This document shows positions 7,743 to 13,797 of a stretch of DNA of 13,797 nucleotides, in pieces; the first letter of the stretch is position 1, and every line of letters starts with the position of its first letter. Origin of the DNA: Bacteroidales bacterium UBA5072 (GTDB taxonomy: Bacteria; Bacteroidota; Bacteroidia; Bacteroidales; UBA10428); the NCBI GenBank assembly GCA_002415855.1, contig DIAS01000146.1, positions 1-13,797 of the forward strand, in the 5' to 3' direction. Position numbers and translations under genes: made by a program. The notes below the pieces were generated by a model. That model did not search any database. It was not told the origin of the DNA and was given only the letters and a program-made list of their open reading frames with translations.

Positions 7743-8369
7743 TTACTGGATTTTTCCAGTCGGTTTAATACCTGCTTTATCGGCAATCCGGACGAGACCC
7801 GGAAGTGATCTTACGCCAAGCTTTTCGCAGATACTGTGACGGTGAAGCTTAACAGTCTGCTCAGCAATATTAAGATCAGAGGCGATCTGCTTGTTCAGTT
7901 TTCCGGAAATCAGAAGCGACAGGATCTCAGTCTCCCTGGCAGTAAGGGTCGATATCAGGGCACTAGCATTTATGAACTCGTTCTTTTCAGTTAGAAGCTT
8001 TTGACTCAGTTGAACAGCATCAGCTACTGAACTTACTAACTCATTGTCATCGAATGGCTTTTCGAGAAAGTTTACGGCACCTTTTCTCAATGTACTTACA
8101 CTCATCTGGATATTACCGCGTCCGGAAATAAAAATGATTGGCAAATTACAACCAAGTTTGATAAGATGGTCCTGGAGCTCAAGTCCCGTTTTTCCTTCAA
8201 GGTTCACATCAAGAATTATGCACCCCGTTCCCTCCCAGGGCTCCTGATCAAGAAACTCTTCAGAGCTGCTGAAGGCCTGCACGTTGTAACCGATAGCACT
8301 TAAAAACAGGGAAATTGCCTTTCTTACCGAACTGTCATCATCAATTATGTATACTACCGGATCACCCAT
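7743..8369 (-). CDS. FixJ-type response regulator (REC + LuxR-family HTH)
   Basis: This 208-residue two-domain transcription regulator has a receiver (about 1-125) with acidic residues Asp10-Asp12, phospho-acceptor Asp54 in CIILDVNLEGKTG, Ser82 in IISGRG context and Lys104 in FLEKPF. A LuxR-type helix-turn-helix (about 141-200) contains LTARETEILSLLISGKLNKQ, the recognition-helix region AEQTVKLHRHSI, and the FixJ-like ending SLPGLVRIADKAGI. Phosphorylation by the adjacent kinase should promote dimerisation and DNA binding. Its ATG overlaps the kinase stop by 8 bases (8362-8369), so the two form a translationally coupled cognate pair. The GTAC-N4-GTAC repeats downstream of its stop are its most likely targets. 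Orthology to rhizobial FixJ should not be assumed, since only the family architecture is shared. Confidence 0.93.
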   Translation of the reverse strand: MGDPVVYIIDDDSSVRKAISLFLSAIGYNVQAFSSSEEFLDQEPWEGTGCIILDVNLEGKTGLELQDHLIKLGCNLPIIFISGRGNIQMSVSTLRKGAVNFLEKPFDDNELVSSVADAVQLSQKLLTEKNEFINASALISTLTARETEILSLLISGKLNKQIASDLNIAEQTVKLHRHSICEKLGVRSLPGLVRIADKAGIKPTGKIQ

Positions 8370-10218
8370 TTTTTAAGAGATTTAATCTGAATGAAAAATC
8401 AGCGCCTCCGTCAGGCATATTTTCAGCCCATATTGTACCGTTATGGGCTTCTATGATTGACCGGCTCAATGCCAGTCCAATACCGGTTCCGCCTTTTCGC
8501 GTAGTAACAAATGGTTCAAATATTTTTTCCTTAATGGCACTGTCAATCCCCGGCCCCGAATCACGGACTGAAACTGTAACAAAATCCTTGCCCACGACAG
8601 AGATTACTTCCAGTTTTTTATTGGCAGGATCAGTTTTTTCCATAGCAATCTCGGCATTTCTGATAAAATTCATTAAAACCTGCTGCAACTGGATCTTGTC
8701 AGCCAGCACATACGCCCGTTCAGGATCACATTTAATGACCAGCTTAATTTTTTGCCTGACAGCATCGTTATAAAATATATCGGCGGTTTCCCGGATAGCT
8801 TCATTCAGATCAATCTTTTCCTTCTCCCTGTGCTCAAGTTTCATCAGGCTTCGAACGCTGCTTATAATGCCCCCTGCACGTTTATCGTCCTCAATGATAT
8901 TGTCAAGTATCTGTCCTGCCTGCGCCTGATCGAGTTTGCCCGACTGAAGAAAACGCTTCCCGGCCTGAGCGCTGAAAAGTATTGCAGTAAGCGGTTGATT
9001 AAGTTCATGCGACAGGGAGGCTGTCAATTCAGTCATTTTCGCCATTCGATCCTCACGGATCAGTTCACGATACATTTTTTCAGTTTCAAGGATTCTTTCA
9101 CCCAGCATCTTTAGCCTTTTATTTCTTCCGATAAGGTAAACAACAAGCATTATTATTGCACCCAGGAATAAACTCATGCCCAATGCATACTTTTTATATT
9201 TCAGAAGAAATGGTTCATTATAGAAAATACTGTCTCCGGGAATTAATCTGGAATTTACCAGGCCCCATTTTTTTAACTCTTGCCAATCATAGGCATAACG
9301 GTAAAACCTGTCCTTATTCACAGTAATATCCTTTATAGGTGTTCCCTTCAGTATCTGTTTGGCAATACGTCCGGTTTCCTTTCCAACCTCGTAGTAGCTG
9401 AAGACATAGCCCCCGACACCCCCCTTGTTCACCCCGAAAGTTTCGGGCAACATAAAGACAGGGGCTTTGCTATGTTGATCGACGATAAATATCACTTCAG
9501 GAGTTGAATATGAAATCATATTTATGTCCATTTGATAATTGGTAACCAGCACTATGCTGTTGCGCGGAATTCGGTCAACAAACCTCAATGTTGAATCCAT
9601 CGATATACCCGAAACATAAATAAAATTATGTGTTTCGTTGAAATACCTGGTCTCTTTTCTGACCAGTTCAGTAAAGTAATAATCTATACCGGCTACGCCG
9701 CTGATCACATAAACATCTTTGTTGTGCGGAAAAAGTTCAAAAGCTGTCTGGAGTGTCTTATTGCAATTGTACTCCAGATTAAATCTTATCTGGTTTTCGC
9801 TAAGGGGAGCATGCACAGAATCACCGCTCATACCTTCATTATCAATTATAATTGTCGGCGTGTTGTCAAGAATTTTAAGTCCATTACTTTTCAATTCCTT
9901 AAAGACCAAGGGACCAAAGAGAACGAGGAGGTCTGCCGGTGTCACTTTTTGTTTTTCATTATAAAGGGTCACAATCCTTCTGACATGATCATTTTCCGGG
10001 AACCTGGCGAAATCAAGGGGCTCAACCACTATATTGTAATTTTCCTCTGAAAGCTCATGGCGGGCTCCTTCAATGACAATACGGATTGCAGGATTATTGG
10101 CATTAAATGCGGAGAACACAACAATTGTTTTACGCATTTCCTGAGGGTAAGCAACAGGCGCTAATATAGCTGATAACAGGAAAATAGTTATGGCAATTTT
10201 AATTCTCGGTCCATCCAT
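8362..10218 (-). CDS. Sensor histidine kinase with ABC-substrate-binding-like periplasmic domain
   Basis: This 618-residue inner-membrane kinase starts with a signal or anchor (about 7-25). A periplasmic domain of about 315 residues follows (28-342) and resembles the ABC substrate-binding family PF04392: IVVFSAFNANNPA at the start, LLVLFGPLVFKELK, GGVGGYVFSYYEVGKETGRIAKQILKG (in overlapping parts) near 266-292, and WGLVNSRLIPGDSIFYNEP before the membrane. One membrane helix (about 345-364) leads into a short coiled linker. The transmitter has the H-box SLSHELNQPLTAI with His404, an N-box with RNAEIAM (520-526), G1 DSGPGI (553-558), an F-box FEPF, and G2 GTGIGLAL (577-584). The H-box is FixL/DctB-like, which agrees with the FixJ-type partner overlapping its 3' end. 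There is no PAS domain and no fused receiver. The ligand is unknown; a small organic molecule is the natural guess. The leader holds GTCGGTCAG/GTCAGTCAG (10220-10228, 10232-10240), an imperfect direct repeat. Confidence 0.92.
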   Translation of the reverse strand: MDGPRIKIAITIFLLSAILAPVAYPQEMRKTIVVFSAFNANNPAIRIVIEGARHELSEENYNIVVEPLDFARFPENDHVRRIVTLYNEKQKVTPADLLVLFGPLVFKELKSNGLKILDNTPTIIIDNEGMSGDSVHAPLSENQIRFNLEYNCNKTLQTAFELFPHNKDVYVISGVAGIDYYFTELVRKETRYFNETHNFIYVSGISMDSTLRFVDRIPRNSIVLVTNYQMDINMISYSTPEVIFIVDQHSKAPVFMLPETFGVNKGGVGGYVFSYYEVGKETGRIAKQILKGTPIKDITVNKDRFYRYAYDWQELKKWGLVNSRLIPGDSIFYNEPFLLKYKKYALGMSLFLGAIIMLVVYLIGRNKRLKMLGERILETEKMYRELIREDRMAKMTELTASLSHELNQPLTAILFSAQAGKRFLQSGKLDQAQAGQILDNIIEDDKRAGGIISSVRSLMKLEHREKEKIDLNEAIRETADIFYNDAVRQKIKLVIKCDPERAYVLADKIQLQQVLMNFIRNAEIAMEKTDPANKKLEVISVVGKDFVTVSVRDSGPGIDSAIKEKIFEPFVTTRKGGTGIGLALSRSIIEAHNGTIWAENMPDGGADFSFRLNLLKNG

Positions 10219-10341
10219 TGTCGGTCAGCCTGTCAGTCAGAATCGGTTCTTGGAGGCATAAAGTTAATAAGATATTACATTTCTGGAAGCTGACCGGCCT
10301 TTTAAGCTTGGTACAGATCAGTTCATTTATCGAATGCCCGG

Positions 10342-11286
10342 TTATTTTGCCATTGGCCCGGCAGGCACCTCTTCGGCCTTTCTTTCCCTTCTCCCAGTAA
10401 TGCCAAAGAAGTAAATAAGCGAAAGAGCTATTATGATCATGCCTGTGATCGTTATCCAGTCGGGATGCTCTCCTTTTACAATGACCCAGCTCAGGACAGC
10501 ACCGAAAACTGGTATAATGAATTTCCAGAGGTTCAGTTCTGACACCCTCACTTCAGGTCTCTTCAGCAACACATACCATCTTGAGAATGTGAAGGCTGAC
10601 ATGAAGGCAAGCCATACCAGCACCAGCCAATACCTGACCGGGAAGTGCGGACCTGACGGTACATCTTCAAAGAAAAATGACAGGGAGAATATTATGATGC
10701 CTCCGGTAAGAAGAGAGAATGAACTCAATACGAGGGGATTCATATTCTTGCCCTTTTTCGAGATGAGAACGTTGCTTGTCGCCGTTGATATGTTGGCAAT
10801 GAATATCATAACAATTCCCATAAGCTCCATAGGGCCGCTGAAATGAAATCCCTGCCTTCCGGCACTGACAAGAACGATCCCTGCTAATCCCAGGATAATT
10901 GTCAGCACTTTGGCACGCGTAAACCTCTCGTCCCTGATGATAATCCTGGAGACAATTGCCGTCACAAATGGCTGAGATCCCACGATGATTGCACCAATTG
11001 CTCCCGGAACGTAGTTCATCCCGATATAAAAAAGAATGTAATTGATAAGTGTTTGTAGCAAAGTCACCCATAGTGTGAGCCCCATGTTATCTCTTATCAT
11101 CTTTATGTATTGACGGGGCCGCAGAGTAAAAGGCAGGATCATTAATCCTGAAATGATAAATCTGGACCCTGCAAAATGCAGGGGCGGTGAATACTGAAGT
11201 CCGATTTTAATGAACGGGTACGCCGTCGACCACAGCAGGCAGGTTATGATTGCCCAGACGATAGTATTCTTGTGACGGTCTGTCAT
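10342..11286 (-). CDS. EamA-family (drug/metabolite transporter superfamily) permease
   Basis: This 314-residue, very hydrophobic protein has two EamA repeats of about five helices each. The N-terminal repeat opens with WAIITCLLWSTAYPFIKIGL and includes GAIGAIIVGSQPFVTAI. The second begins near GPMELMGIVMIFIANIS and ends with GMIIIALSLIYFFGI before a charged, Lys/Arg/Glu-rich cytoplasmic tail. Such proteins export or import metabolites such as amino acids or nucleotides across the inner membrane, but the substrate cannot be predicted here. It starts 72 bases after the bTHX stop on the same strand. An imperfect inverted repeat lies in that gap, so read-through from bTHX is possible but not shown. 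The 122 bases between its stop and the kinase gene hold no gene and should contain the kinase promoter; only a weak TAACTTTA box was seen there on the minus strand. Confidence 0.92.
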   Translation of the reverse strand: MTDRHKNTIVWAIITCLLWSTAYPFIKIGLQYSPPLHFAGSRFIISGLMILPFTLRPRQYIKMIRDNMGLTLWVTLLQTLINYILFYIGMNYVPGAIGAIIVGSQPFVTAIVSRIIIRDERFTRAKVLTIILGLAGIVLVSAGRQGFHFSGPMELMGIVMIFIANISTATSNVLISKKGKNMNPLVLSSFSLLTGGIIIFSLSFFFEDVPSGPHFPVRYWLVLVWLAFMSAFTFSRWYVLLKRPEVRVSELNLWKFIIPVFGAVLSWVIVKGEHPDWITITGMIIIALSLIYFFGITGRRERKAEEVPAGPMAK

Positions 11287-11297
11287 GGCATATGATC

Positions 11298-11329
11298 ATA
11301 TAAACGGCAGTCTATACTGCTGTTTACAT
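11298..11329 (-). other. Imperfect inverted repeat between bTHX and EamA genes
   Basis: Arms 11298-11310 and 11317-11329 match at 11 of 13 positions around a 6-base loop. On the minus strand the hairpin is followed by TATATGATC rather than a T run, so it could be a weak terminator for bTHX, an RNA processing site or a protein-binding site. It lies only 12 bases before the EamA start codon, and next to it is a palindrome, TATGATCATA (11291-11300). Confidence 0.4.
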
Positions 11330-11358
11330 AGACAGGATACTAAGATTGTAAAGAAATA

Positions 11359-11910
11359 CTATTTCTTCCCTGCAGCTGGTTTCTTTGCCTTTGCCACTGG
11401 TTTTACAGCTGCCTCAGCTTTTTTTGCCGCAGGCTTAGCTGTCGGTTCAGCTTTCTTTGCTGCAGGCTTAGCTGTCGCTTCAGTTTTCTTTGCTGCAGGC
11501 TTTGCTTTTGCCTCAGTCTTCTCTGCTGCAGGTTTCACAGACTTAACCTCTGTCTTCTTAACCTCTTCTGTTTTTTTCGTCTCTGCAGTTTTCCTGGTTT
11601 CGGGTTTTGCAGTGGACCTGGCAGCAACTTTTGGTTTGGCAGCCTTAACAGTAACCTTTTCCGGCTCTGCTTTTACTTCAGTGACAGGCGCAGGAACAGG
11701 AACCACCGGAGTTGTTTTTGGTTTTGTTGTCTTGACAGCAACCTTTTCCGGCTTCACTTTTGATTCAGTTACCGGAACAGGAGCCGGAATTACAGGAGCA
11801 GCCTTCGTTGCCGGAACAATAACGGCCTTTTTTGCTTTTTTACGTCTGCGGACGCCATAAGTACCTCTTATTATTTTTCCTCTCTTAGATTTCTGGTCAC
11901 CTTTACCCAT
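11359..11910 (-). CDS. Ribosomal small subunit protein bTHX with long histone-H1-like Lys/Ala/Pro tail
   Basis: The first 26 residues are the small 30S protein bTHX (THX): MGKGDQKS followed by KRGKIIRGTYGVRRRKK, which matches Thermus THX and Bacteroidota homologues. It binds in 16S rRNA cavities in the head of the small subunit. Usual family members have about 25-50 residues; this one has 183. Residues 27-183 form a low-complexity basic tail with no predicted fold. A 29-residue unit occurs twice (about 41-65 and 70-94, with PVTE and PEKV in both). Four 11-residue units of the KPAAKKxEATA type follow (126-169), then KPVAKAKKPAAGKK. The tail resembles eukaryotic linker histone H1 tails and bacterial Hc1-like proteins. 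It may bind nucleic acid or extend from the ribosome; both are inference. The gene has its own candidate promoter and a 48-residue unit-free segment rich in Glu/Lys (95-125). Confidence 0.85.
   Translation of the reverse strand: MGKGDQKSKRGKIIRGTYGVRRRKKAKKAVIVPATKAAPVIPAPVPVTESKVKPEKVAVKTTKPKTTPVVPVPAPVTEVKAEPEKVTVKAAKPKVAARSTAKPETRKTAETKKTEEVKKTEVKSVKPAAEKTEAKAKPAAKKTEATAKPAAKKAEPTAKPAAKKAEAAVKPVAKAKKPAAGKK
11404..11535 (-). repeat. Four tandem 33-base units encoding the KPAAKKxEATA repeat of the bTHX tail
   Basis: The units are in frame (33 bases, 11 codons) and highly similar at DNA level in the middle copies, for example 11426-11458 and 11459-11491. This points to recent expansion by slippage or unequal recombination. 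Copy number could differ between strains. Confidence 0.8.
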
Positions 11911-11953
11911 GATATAATTTAGTTTAGTAGTGAATATAAAAGTTTACGATTGA

Positions 11954-11961
11954 CAAAAGTA
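11954..11961 (-). promoter_or_regulatory. Candidate -7 promoter element for bTHX
   Basis: TACTTTTG on the minus strand matches the Bacteroidota -7 consensus TAnnTTTG and lies 43 bases before the bTHX ATG. No clear TTTG was found at the -33 position, so the call is tentative. Confidence 0.35.
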
Positions 11962-12038
11962 GTAAAATTTGGCCCGTTATAATGAATTTATGTTAATAAA
12001 AAGGAGACTCAGATGGGGCTGCTTACCTGCTGATTATA

Positions 12039-12046
12039 TAAATTTG
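12039..12046 (+). promoter_or_regulatory. Candidate -7 promoter element immediately before the deacetylase-like gene
   Basis: TAAATTTG, followed by C, matches the Bacteroidota -7 consensus TAnnTTTG. It ends only 5 bases before the ATG at 12052, so a transcript from it would be leaderless or nearly so. No -33 TTTG is seen at the usual distance. Confidence 0.3.
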
Positions 12047-12051
12047 CGTAT

Positions 12052-13356
12052 ATGGTATCGAAGAAGCTCAGGATATATTCTCCGGATGTCACCCCAAGGC
12101 TTGAGTACGTGGCAGGGGTGATCTTCTCATCTGTTCTGGGAGTTGATTATGAAATCACTGACGACAGGAGAAAAATCGGCAGCAGTCCCTCCATTTTCTA
12201 TTCTGACGAAAAGGTAAAAGATCAGTTTGTCATCAGACCGTCAGGACTGCTCTCGGCTTCCGGAGTCACAGCGATGGAGCCTGATGTAAAGCAGGTTGGA
12301 GATATGCCCGTGCTCTTTCCATCGGAGGAGGGTGTTTTTCCTTTCGATATCTTCTCCGCAGCATTTTATATGCTTTCGAGGTATGAGGAATATCTTCCGT
12401 CTGCCCGTGATGCTCACGGAAGGTTTGTAGGAGCCAGATCGGTTGCTTACCGCGGGGGATTTCTCCGTAAGCCGGTGGTGGATATATGGGCACGTTACCT
12501 TGCCGCTGCACTGGTAAAACGTTATCCGGTGATCACTATAAGGCATAATGATTTCGATTCACTGCTCACTTTTGATGTCGATCAGCCTTTTGCATACAAG
12601 AGCAGGGGTTTCATCAGGAGCATGGGAGGCCTTGTTAAAGGCTTTGCCGGTACGGGAGCGAAACCGGTGGAACGCTTACGTACCATGACCGGCCAGATCA
12701 AGGATCCTTACGACAGTTTTGATTATATCGATGAACAGGTAAAGGTTCACGGGTGCAAAACACTTTACTTCTTTCCCACAGGTAATCCGGGCCCTTATGA
12801 TCATAACCCGCCGTACAAAGACCGCGAATATACATCAACTATAAGGAAATACGACATGATAGCCGGAAGCGGCCTGCACCCCTCTTACTATTCAGCCGGA
12901 AGACCGAAGACGCTGAAAATGGAGGTCGAGCGGTACAGGCACCTGACCGGTCATCATCCCGAACGGGCAAGACAACACTGGCTCCTTCTGCATATGCCTC
13001 TGACATACCAGTCTTTCGAAGCCGCCGGCATAAAGTATGATTATACAATGGGGTATGCCGACGAGCCCGGCTTCAGGGCAGGTATCGCCCGCCCGTTCCT
13101 GTTCTATGACATCACCCGGGAGAAAATCACCGGGCTGACGGTTGTGCCCTTCCAGGTGATGGACGGAACACTGAGACAGTACCTGTACCTGTCGCCTGAG
13201 GCTGCAACAGGTGTCATCAGGGAAATGATAGACACAACGAGAAATGCGGGTGGACTTTTCGTTTCCGTCTGGCATAACACTTCCCTCACCGAAACAAACG
13301 GATGGGAAGGATGGAAAAAAGTGTTTGAGAACACCCTGGCCATGCAGAAGCCATGA
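12052..13356 (+). CDS. Polysaccharide-deacetylase-like protein (DUF7033-type N-terminus)
   Basis: This 434-residue protein has an N-terminal domain (about 1-160) like that found ahead of NodB-type domains in Bacteroidota, with IYSPDVTPRLEYVAGVIF at its start and FDIFSAAFYMLSRYEEYLP near residue 100. The C-terminal part resembles a carbohydrate esterase family 4 barrel: TFDVD (173-177) corresponds to the metal-binding Asp motif, and GLHPSYYSA (His276) to a second histidine motif. The family consensus has TFDDG; here Val and Asp replace Asp and Gly at positions 176-177. Activity should therefore not be assumed, and no second metal-ligand His pair (HxxxH) is evident. It has no signal peptide, so it probably acts in the cytoplasm on a nucleotide- or lipid-linked sugar, or is inactive. 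It overlaps the next gene by ATGA, and the pair probably belongs to a cell-envelope glycan or lipid locus. Confidence 0.8.
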   Translation: MVSKKLRIYSPDVTPRLEYVAGVIFSSVLGVDYEITDDRRKIGSSPSIFYSDEKVKDQFVIRPSGLLSASGVTAMEPDVKQVGDMPVLFPSEEGVFPFDIFSAAFYMLSRYEEYLPSARDAHGRFVGARSVAYRGGFLRKPVVDIWARYLAAALVKRYPVITIRHNDFDSLLTFDVDQPFAYKSRGFIRSMGGLVKGFAGTGAKPVERLRTMTGQIKDPYDSFDYIDEQVKVHGCKTLYFFPTGNPGPYDHNPPYKDREYTSTIRKYDMIAGSGLHPSYYSAGRPKTLKMEVERYRHLTGHHPERARQHWLLLHMPLTYQSFEAAGIKYDYTMGYADEPGFRAGIARPFLFYDITREKITGLTVVPFQVMDGTLRQYLYLSPEAATGVIREMIDTTRNAGGLFVSVWHNTSLTETNGWEGWKKVFENTLAMQKP

Positions 13357-13797
13357 TCGCGTATCTCAGGAATGAAGAAATAGACCGGGCAAAGTGGGAC
13401 AAATGCCTGACGGAGATCCACGAGGTCAAACCCTACCCCTGGTCATGGTACCTTGATATCATGGCACCCGGGTGGGAGGCGATGGTTGACGACGATTATG
13501 ATGCCCTCTTCCCCCTGCCCCGGTTTCGCAAGTATGGCTTCAGTTATCTGGCTACCCCCGCCTTCCTCCAGCAACTTGGCGCTTTCAGTCCTGATACGGA
13601 TGCACAAAAAAAGGCGGAAGAGTTCGTTTCATTCATGCCTGAGTTCTACAGGCTGATTGATCTTAACATAGCCCAGAAAGTTGAAGCCGGGGGTTACAAG
13701 GTCACTCCGCGATCCAACTTTGAGCTGAAGCTTGAAGGTTCATACGAAAGCATATGGTTCAGTTACATGACTGACTGCAGAAGGAATATCAACATTG
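13353..13797 (+). CDS. Acyltransferase-like (GNAT/FemAB-type) protein, partial at right edge
   Basis: An open frame starts at the ATG inside the upstream gene's stop (ATGA overlap, 13353-13356) and continues without a stop for 148 codons to the window end. The N-terminus contains EVKPYPWSWYLDIMAPGWEA, then a DDYDALFPLPRFRKYG segment (about residues 47-62), followed by YLATPAFLQQLGAF. I associate this layout with Bacteroidota proteins of the acyl-CoA N-acyltransferase superfamily (GNAT or FemAB-like) found beside deacetylase-like genes. The catalytic acetyl-CoA-binding half is beyond the window, so the call rests on N-terminal resemblance and context. Tight overlap with the deacetylase-like gene implies coupled translation and a shared pathway, perhaps N-acylation after deacetylation of a sugar, which is inference. 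An internal frame at 13453-13656 is a shadow of this gene. Confidence 0.6.
   Translation, partial: MIAYLRNEEIDRAKWDKCLTEIHEVKPYPWSWYLDIMAPGWEAMVDDDYDALFPLPRFRKYGFSYLATPAFLQQLGAFSPDTDAQKKAEEFVSFMPEFYRLIDLNIAQKVEAGGYKVTPRSNFELKLEGSYESIWFSYMTDCRRNINI

Noticed and set aside
8315..9114. Plus-strand frames of 152 and 120 codons
   Set aside because: They are antisense to the conserved transmitter domain of the kinase, with no independent support.
9628..10050. A 140-codon open frame on the plus strand within the kinase gene
   Set aside because: It is antisense to the well-supported sensor domain of the kinase and shows no recognisable family or start signal.
10218..10400. A 60-codon plus-strand frame across the kinase-EamA gap
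   Set aside because: It overlaps the 3' end of the EamA gene in antisense and shows no ribosome binding site or family resemblance.
11285..11860. A 191-codon open frame on the plus strand rich in Phe and Ala
   Set aside because: It is the antisense reading of the Lys/Ala repeats of the bTHX tail, and the opposite strand carries the recognisable bTHX motif. The long frame is a by-product of repeat composition.
13453..13656. A 67-codon frame on the plus strand
   Set aside because: It is out of frame inside the partial acyltransferase-like gene, which starts at 13353 and stays open to the window end.

Overview
The window reads as chromosomal DNA of a member of the Bacteroidota, probably Bacteroidales or a relative. 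This rests on gene content: a DUF4251 lipid-free secreted protein, a ribosomal protein bTHX, MacB/FtsX-type permeases ending in an NPxxSxxTE tail, a TolC/HlyD/ABC exporter in Bacteroidota style, and a deacetylase-like protein followed by an acyltransferase-like gene. Several promoter candidates also match the Bacteroidota pattern TAnnTTTG rather than a sigma-70 -10 box. The placement is inferred from the sequence alone. I see no rRNA, tRNA, CRISPR array, insertion sequence or phage gene.

Left part (1-5800): a leftward operon encodes an outer-membrane TolC-type channel (3069-1717), a HlyD-type periplasmic adaptor (1697-417) and a MacB/LolD-type ABC ATPase (399-1, cut by the window edge), with gaps of 19 and 17 bases. 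Facing away from it across a 318-base intergenic region is a full-length MacB/FtsX-type permease (3388-5757) with no ATPase of its own, closed by a strong intrinsic terminator. Together these look like a tripartite export machine.

Middle part (5819-10218): a leftward signalling cluster. A membrane histidine kinase with an ABC-substrate-binding-protein-like periplasmic sensor overlaps a FixJ-type response regulator by 8 bases. After a 136-base gap come a stand-alone receiver protein, a four-helix DUF4239 (bestrophin-like) membrane protein and a secreted DUF4251 protein. The gap carries two inverted repeats of the form GTAC-N4-GTAC, one over a TAnnTTTG promoter and one just upstream of its -33 region. 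This suggests that the FixJ-like regulator controls the receiver-DUF4239-DUF4251 unit directly. This is the best candidate in the window for an undescribed signalling system.

Right part (10342-13797): leftward genes encode an EamA (drug/metabolite transporter superfamily) permease and a ribosomal protein bTHX carrying a repetitive 150-residue Lys/Ala/Pro-rich, histone-H1-like tail. Rightward genes encode a polysaccharide-deacetylase-like protein and, overlapping it by ATGA, the first 148 codons of an acyltransferase-like protein that runs off the window.
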